Positions 22,061-23,446 of a DNA stretch of 23,446 bases are shown here, one piece after another. Source of the stretch: H111-94 sp034436045 (GTDB lineage Bacteria > Chloroflexota > Ktedonobacteria > Ktedonobacterales > Ktedonobacteraceae); the NCBI GenBank assembly GCA_034436045.1, contig DAOTVZ010000305.1:1-23446 (forward strand). The letters run 5' to 3'. A model generated the notes under the pieces. That model was not told the origin of the DNA, did no database searches, and worked only from the letters and a program-made list of their open reading frames with translations. A program made the position numbers and the translations under genes. Every line of letters begins with the position of its first letter. Position 1 is the stretch's first letter.

Positions 22061-23128
22061 TTAGAGATGCCCTTGCTCCGCGAGATGGGCGGCATGTGTC
22101 ATGATATTGCGAACGCGCATGCCAAAGCTGGCGAAACGTTCGTCGTGCGTCTGACCACGTTTCCAACGATAGTATATCTGCTGGATGATGACGCACAGCT
22201 TGAAATAGGCAAAGGTCATGTAAAAGTGCATGTTTGATAGGTCGCGCCCACTCTCTTGCGCGTACATCTCCATGAATTGCTCACGCCGAATGAAGCCGGG
22301 CAGGTACGTCACGGTCGGCAAGACGGTTTGTAGATAGTCGGGGTCGTCGGCGTGAACCCAGTAGCTTAACGAGACGGCCAGATCGAAGAGCGGGTCGCCA
22401 ATGGTTGCCATTTCCCAATCCAGCACAGCCACTACCTGGCTCAGATCGTTCGGGTTCAGCAACATATTGTTGAGCTTGAAATCGTTGTGAATCAGGCTGG
22501 CCGCCGGACTCTGTGGCACGTGTTCGCTGAGCCAGCGCATCAACGGCTCGGCCTCTGCGATGTCTTCGGTCTGAGAGCGGTGATAGCGTTCAATCCAGCC
22601 TTTAACCTGGCGCTCCAGAAAGCCCTGTGGATGCCCGAATGTGCCGAGTCCCGCCGCTTGCCAGTCAAGACCGTGAATTTGCACCAGCGTCTTCACAGTG
22701 GTTTCCGACATGGCATGGCATAGCGCTTCGGTGGGTGTGATACCGCTAGGAAAGCTGGTATTAACAACGATGCCTTTGCGCCGCTCCATGACGTAGAATG
22801 GCACGCCCAGAACGCTCAGGTCGTTACAAAAGACGTAAGGCTTCGGGGCGAGCGGGAAGACGGCGTGAATCTTTTGCAGCAGGCCCGCTTCGCGTTCCAT
22901 ATCATGCGCCCTGGGGGGTACCGGCCCAAATGGCGGACGGCGCAACACGCCCTCCCAGGAGCCGATTCTGACCAGATAGGTGAGATTTGAGGCTCCCGAA
23001 GGGAATTGCCGCACTACTAATGGCTCTGGCCCAAGTCCCTCAATATGCGCGCGCAAGAACGCTTCCACCTTTGGAAGATCAAGTTCCTCACCCTTGCGGA
23101 CAGTAATCGTGTCGTCTTCGGCAATCAT
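22061..23128 (-). CDS. Phosphotransferase-fold kinase, ACAD10/ACAD11 N-terminal type
   Basis: 355 residues of the aminoglycoside phosphotransferase (APH) fold. The sequence shows the nucleotide-binding N-lobe (RQFPSGASNLTYLVRIG, 40-56; LRRPPFGPV), a Met-Glu hinge (FYVMERRKG, 111-119), the catalytic loop IHNDFKLNN with Asp216 and Asn221, and the metal-binding DWEMATIGDP (Asp237). The long stretch FDLAVSLSYWVHADDPDY and the C-terminal helices match the ACAD10/11-type family that acts on small organic acids or their CoA esters, not antibiotic resistance enzymes. AGGAG lies seven bases before the ATG. The next gene is an acyl-CoA-dehydrogenase-fold protein, the same order as the two domains fused in animal ACAD11. 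A tandem palindrome array starts about 30 bases upstream of the start. Confidence 0.87.
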   Translation of the reverse strand: MIAEDDTITVRKGEELDLPKVEAFLRAHIEGLGPEPLVVRQFPSGASNLTYLVRIGSWEGVLRRPPFGPVPPRAHDMEREAGLLQKIHAVFPLAPKPYVFCNDLSVLGVPFYVMERRKGIVVNTSFPSGITPTEALCHAMSETTVKTLVQIHGLDWQAAGLGTFGHPQGFLERQVKGWIERYHRSQTEDIAEAEPLMRWLSEHVPQSPAASLIHNDFKLNNMLLNPNDLSQVVAVLDWEMATIGDPLFDLAVSLSYWVHADDPDYLQTVLPTVTYLPGFIRREQFMEMYAQESGRDLSNMHFYMTFAYFKLCVIIQQIYYRWKRGQTHDERFASFGMRVRNIMTHAAHLAEQGHL

Positions 23129-23157
23129 AAAGCTTCTCCTACCTTATCATTCGGTTT

Positions 23158-23446
23158 CGTAGGGGCGTGATTCATCACGCCCTGTTTGCCCGTCGATACC
23201 TTTAACATTCCGCTCCGTAGGGGCGTGATTCATCACGCCCTGTTTGCCCGTCGATACCTTTATCATTTGGTTTCGTAGGGGCGTGATTCATCACGCCCTT
23301 GCTCCCCGCCGATACCTTTAACATCGGCTCCGTAGGGGCGTGATTCATCACGCCCTGTTTGCCCGTCGATACCTTTAACATCGGCTCCGTAGGGGCGTGA
23401 TGAATCACGCCCTGTTTGCCGGTCGATACCTTTATCATTTGTTTCC
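23158..23446. repeat. Tandem array of five 57-58-bp units, each with a 20-bp palindrome (continues past window)
   Basis: Palindromes GGGCGTGAT-TC-ATCACGCCC at 23163-23182, 23221-23240, 23279-23298 and 23336-23355, plus one with a GA centre at 23393-23412, each preceded by CGTAG. The starts are 58, 58, 57 and 57 bases apart. The segments between them are near-identical (TGTTTGCCCGTCGATACCTT, then TAACATCGGCTC or TATCATTTGGTTT). The sequence just before the first palindrome (CCTTATCATTCGGTTTCG) is also a partial unit. The array lies directly upstream of the minus-strand kinase operon, so it is either its 5' leader or separates it from its promoter. It is the only content of the 318 bases beyond the kinase start. 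Confidence 0.95.

Noticed and set aside
22023..22196. 58-residue N-terminal extension of the acyl-CoA-dehydrogenase-fold protein.
   Set aside because: It would overlap the kinase gene by 136 bases, has no family-like sequence, and the ATG at 22022 gives the normal N-terminus and has AGGAG upstream.
23202..23438. A 78-codon minus-strand frame encoding repeated KVSTGKQGVMNHAPTEPML-like units.
   Set aside because: It is the translation of the tandem palindrome array; period changes between 57 and 58 bases shift the repeat out of frame part way, no binding site is present, and open frames in such repeats arise easily.
23158..23446. CRISPR array.
   Set aside because: The segments between palindromes are nearly identical rather than unique spacers, the unit is a tandem duplication, and there are no cas genes.

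Overview
The window looks like a chromosomal segment of a moderately GC-rich soil-type bacterium. Gene families, the metalloprotease architecture and the abundant short palindromic repeats recall Chloroflexota of the Ktedonobacteria type, but no rRNA or other taxonomic marker is present, so this is an inference. No phage, insertion sequence, CRISPR, tRNA or rRNA was seen.

Layout. Bases 1-3666 (minus strand) form a likely operon: a membrane-anchored HEMTH metalloprotease, then dprA (DNA uptake/transformation), then a murF that runs off the left edge. Bases 3724-5128 (plus) hold a probable 48-residue protein, then an ECF-type sigma factor with a recognisable promoter and a strong terminator. 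A YtxH-like membrane/coiled-coil protein faces it (minus). Bases 5789-9329 (plus) carry an aldo/keto reductase with an unusual leader (tiny ORF plus hairpin over the ribosome binding site), a block of palindromic and direct repeats, a GH10 xylanase lipoprotein and a haloalkane dehalogenase. Bases 9503-11585 (minus) carry a TrmB-type regulator, a truncated alpha/beta-hydrolase pseudogene translationally coupled to it, and an intact alpha/beta hydrolase.

Bases 11844-19515 (plus) are a compact menaquinone cluster menF-menD-menH-menB-menC-menE, the same order as in Escherichia coli, which takes chorismate to 1,4-dihydroxy-2-naphthoyl-CoA. menA, menG and the thioesterase are not in the window. A 20-bp palindrome sits over the divergent promoters of the TrmB regulator and the men cluster. 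menC has no ATG, GTG or TTG where its family says it should begin.

Bases 19921-23128 (minus) look like one operon: an aminoglycoside-phosphotransferase-fold kinase of the ACAD10/11 type, an acyl-CoA-dehydrogenase-fold protein lacking the usual catalytic Glu segment, a 27-codon ORF and a hydroxypyruvate-isomerase-like TIM barrel. Immediately upstream lies a tandem array of five 57-58-bp units, each holding a 20-bp palindrome; the same palindrome recurs between the aldo/keto reductase and the xylanase, where one of two near-identical direct repeats has it and the other precisely lacks it.

The most promising leads are the palindromic repeat family (array, filled/empty pair and paired base change), the aldo/keto reductase leader, the kinase/dehydrogenase operon, and the startless menC.
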